Positions 39,812-39,864 of a stretch of 39,864 nt of DNA are shown one piece after another. Where the stretch lies: contig CAZGXM010000015.1 in the NCBI GenBank assembly GCA_964529795.1, positions 1-39,864 on the forward strand, given 5' to 3'. A program made the translations under genes and the position numbers. The first letter of the stretch is position 1. Every line of letters starts with the position of its first letter. The notes below the pieces were generated by a model, which was given only the letters and a program-made list of their open reading frames with translations, had not been told where the DNA came from and made no database searches. The DNA is from CAZGXM01 sp964529795. GTDB lineage: Bacteria; Bacillota; JADQBR01.

Positions 39812-39864
39812 GAAGGAGGGGGTTAGATGCGTTAGCAAGATGTCAGAGAAAACTACCCTTCAAA
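39812..39864 (+). other. Right edge: ribosome binding site and possible start of a further gene
   Basis: A strong GAAGGAGGGG (39812-39821) is followed by ATG CGT TAG, a two-codon frame (39827-39835). A second ATG at 39840 opens MSEKTTLQ and runs to the window end. Either the real gene starts at 39840 at an unusual distance, or a base error hides a longer frame. Too little is present to name it. Confidence 0.35.

Overview
The window looks like a draft-assembly scaffold from an anaerobic, monoderm Firmicute of the class Clostridia. The evidence is a clostridial SCIFF ranthipeptide with its radical SAM maturase, strong GGAGG ribosome binding sites, many TTG and GTG starts, and a Gram-positive type of Pel polysaccharide locus. 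A full System I (Ccm) cytochrome c maturation operon with a cysteine-type CcmE points to a c-type-cytochrome-containing respirer, perhaps Peptococcaceae- or Dethiobacter-like. That placement is inference. No rRNA, tRNA, CRISPR array, phage or intact insertion sequence was seen.

Layout. 1-103: start of a lipoprotein gene on the minus strand. 277-4624: scfA, an attenuator-like hairpin, scfB, ccdA and a molybdopterin oxidoreductase. 4625-4946: remnant of an EamA transporter and a terminator. 4947-7838: LysM-G5-M23 peptidase, then CoA-binding protein and thioredoxin reductase. 7953-8670: a copper island with a promoter, a CsoR-like box, a copA gene reduced to its two ends, and intact copZ. 8738-9114: a small DUF2933-like membrane protein interrupted by a 100-N gap. 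9145-17868: one long operon for cytochrome c maturation (ccmE, F, H, a CcmI-like protein, A, B, C, D and four unassigned membrane or secreted proteins). 17970-18851: a peptidase MA-like protein. 18874-24080: a BlaI-type repressor, an M56-type membrane peptidase, a DUF2318 protein and an ABC system with two related permeases. 24130-29132: housekeeping genes lgt, murA, walJ, a HtrA protease, a CxxH/CxxC protein and rlmH. 29287-30207: a ketopantoate reductase-like gene. 30208-30819: a gene-poor stretch. 30820-39032: a polysaccharide locus of CotH, VTC domain, DUF4956, PelD, PelE, PelF and PelG, followed by an unassigned gene.

The main observation is that the promoter of the ccm operon and that of the blaI-M56-DUF2318-ABC operon carry nearly the same inverted repeat in the same place over the -35 box (9145-9165 and 18874-18894). 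This suggests that the BlaI-like repressor and its M56 partner, which lacks a beta-lactam sensor domain, control both cytochrome c maturation and a probable metal or redox transport system. To my knowledge this is not a described regulon.

Other points are an apparent ATA start codon for ccmA, a similar start problem in the ketopantoate reductase gene, and a PelD-like protein that keeps the c-di-GMP I-site RxxD but has lost the GGDEF active site. Several frameshift-type lesions and the N gap lie between 8.0 and 9.5 kb, so that part needs read-level checking.
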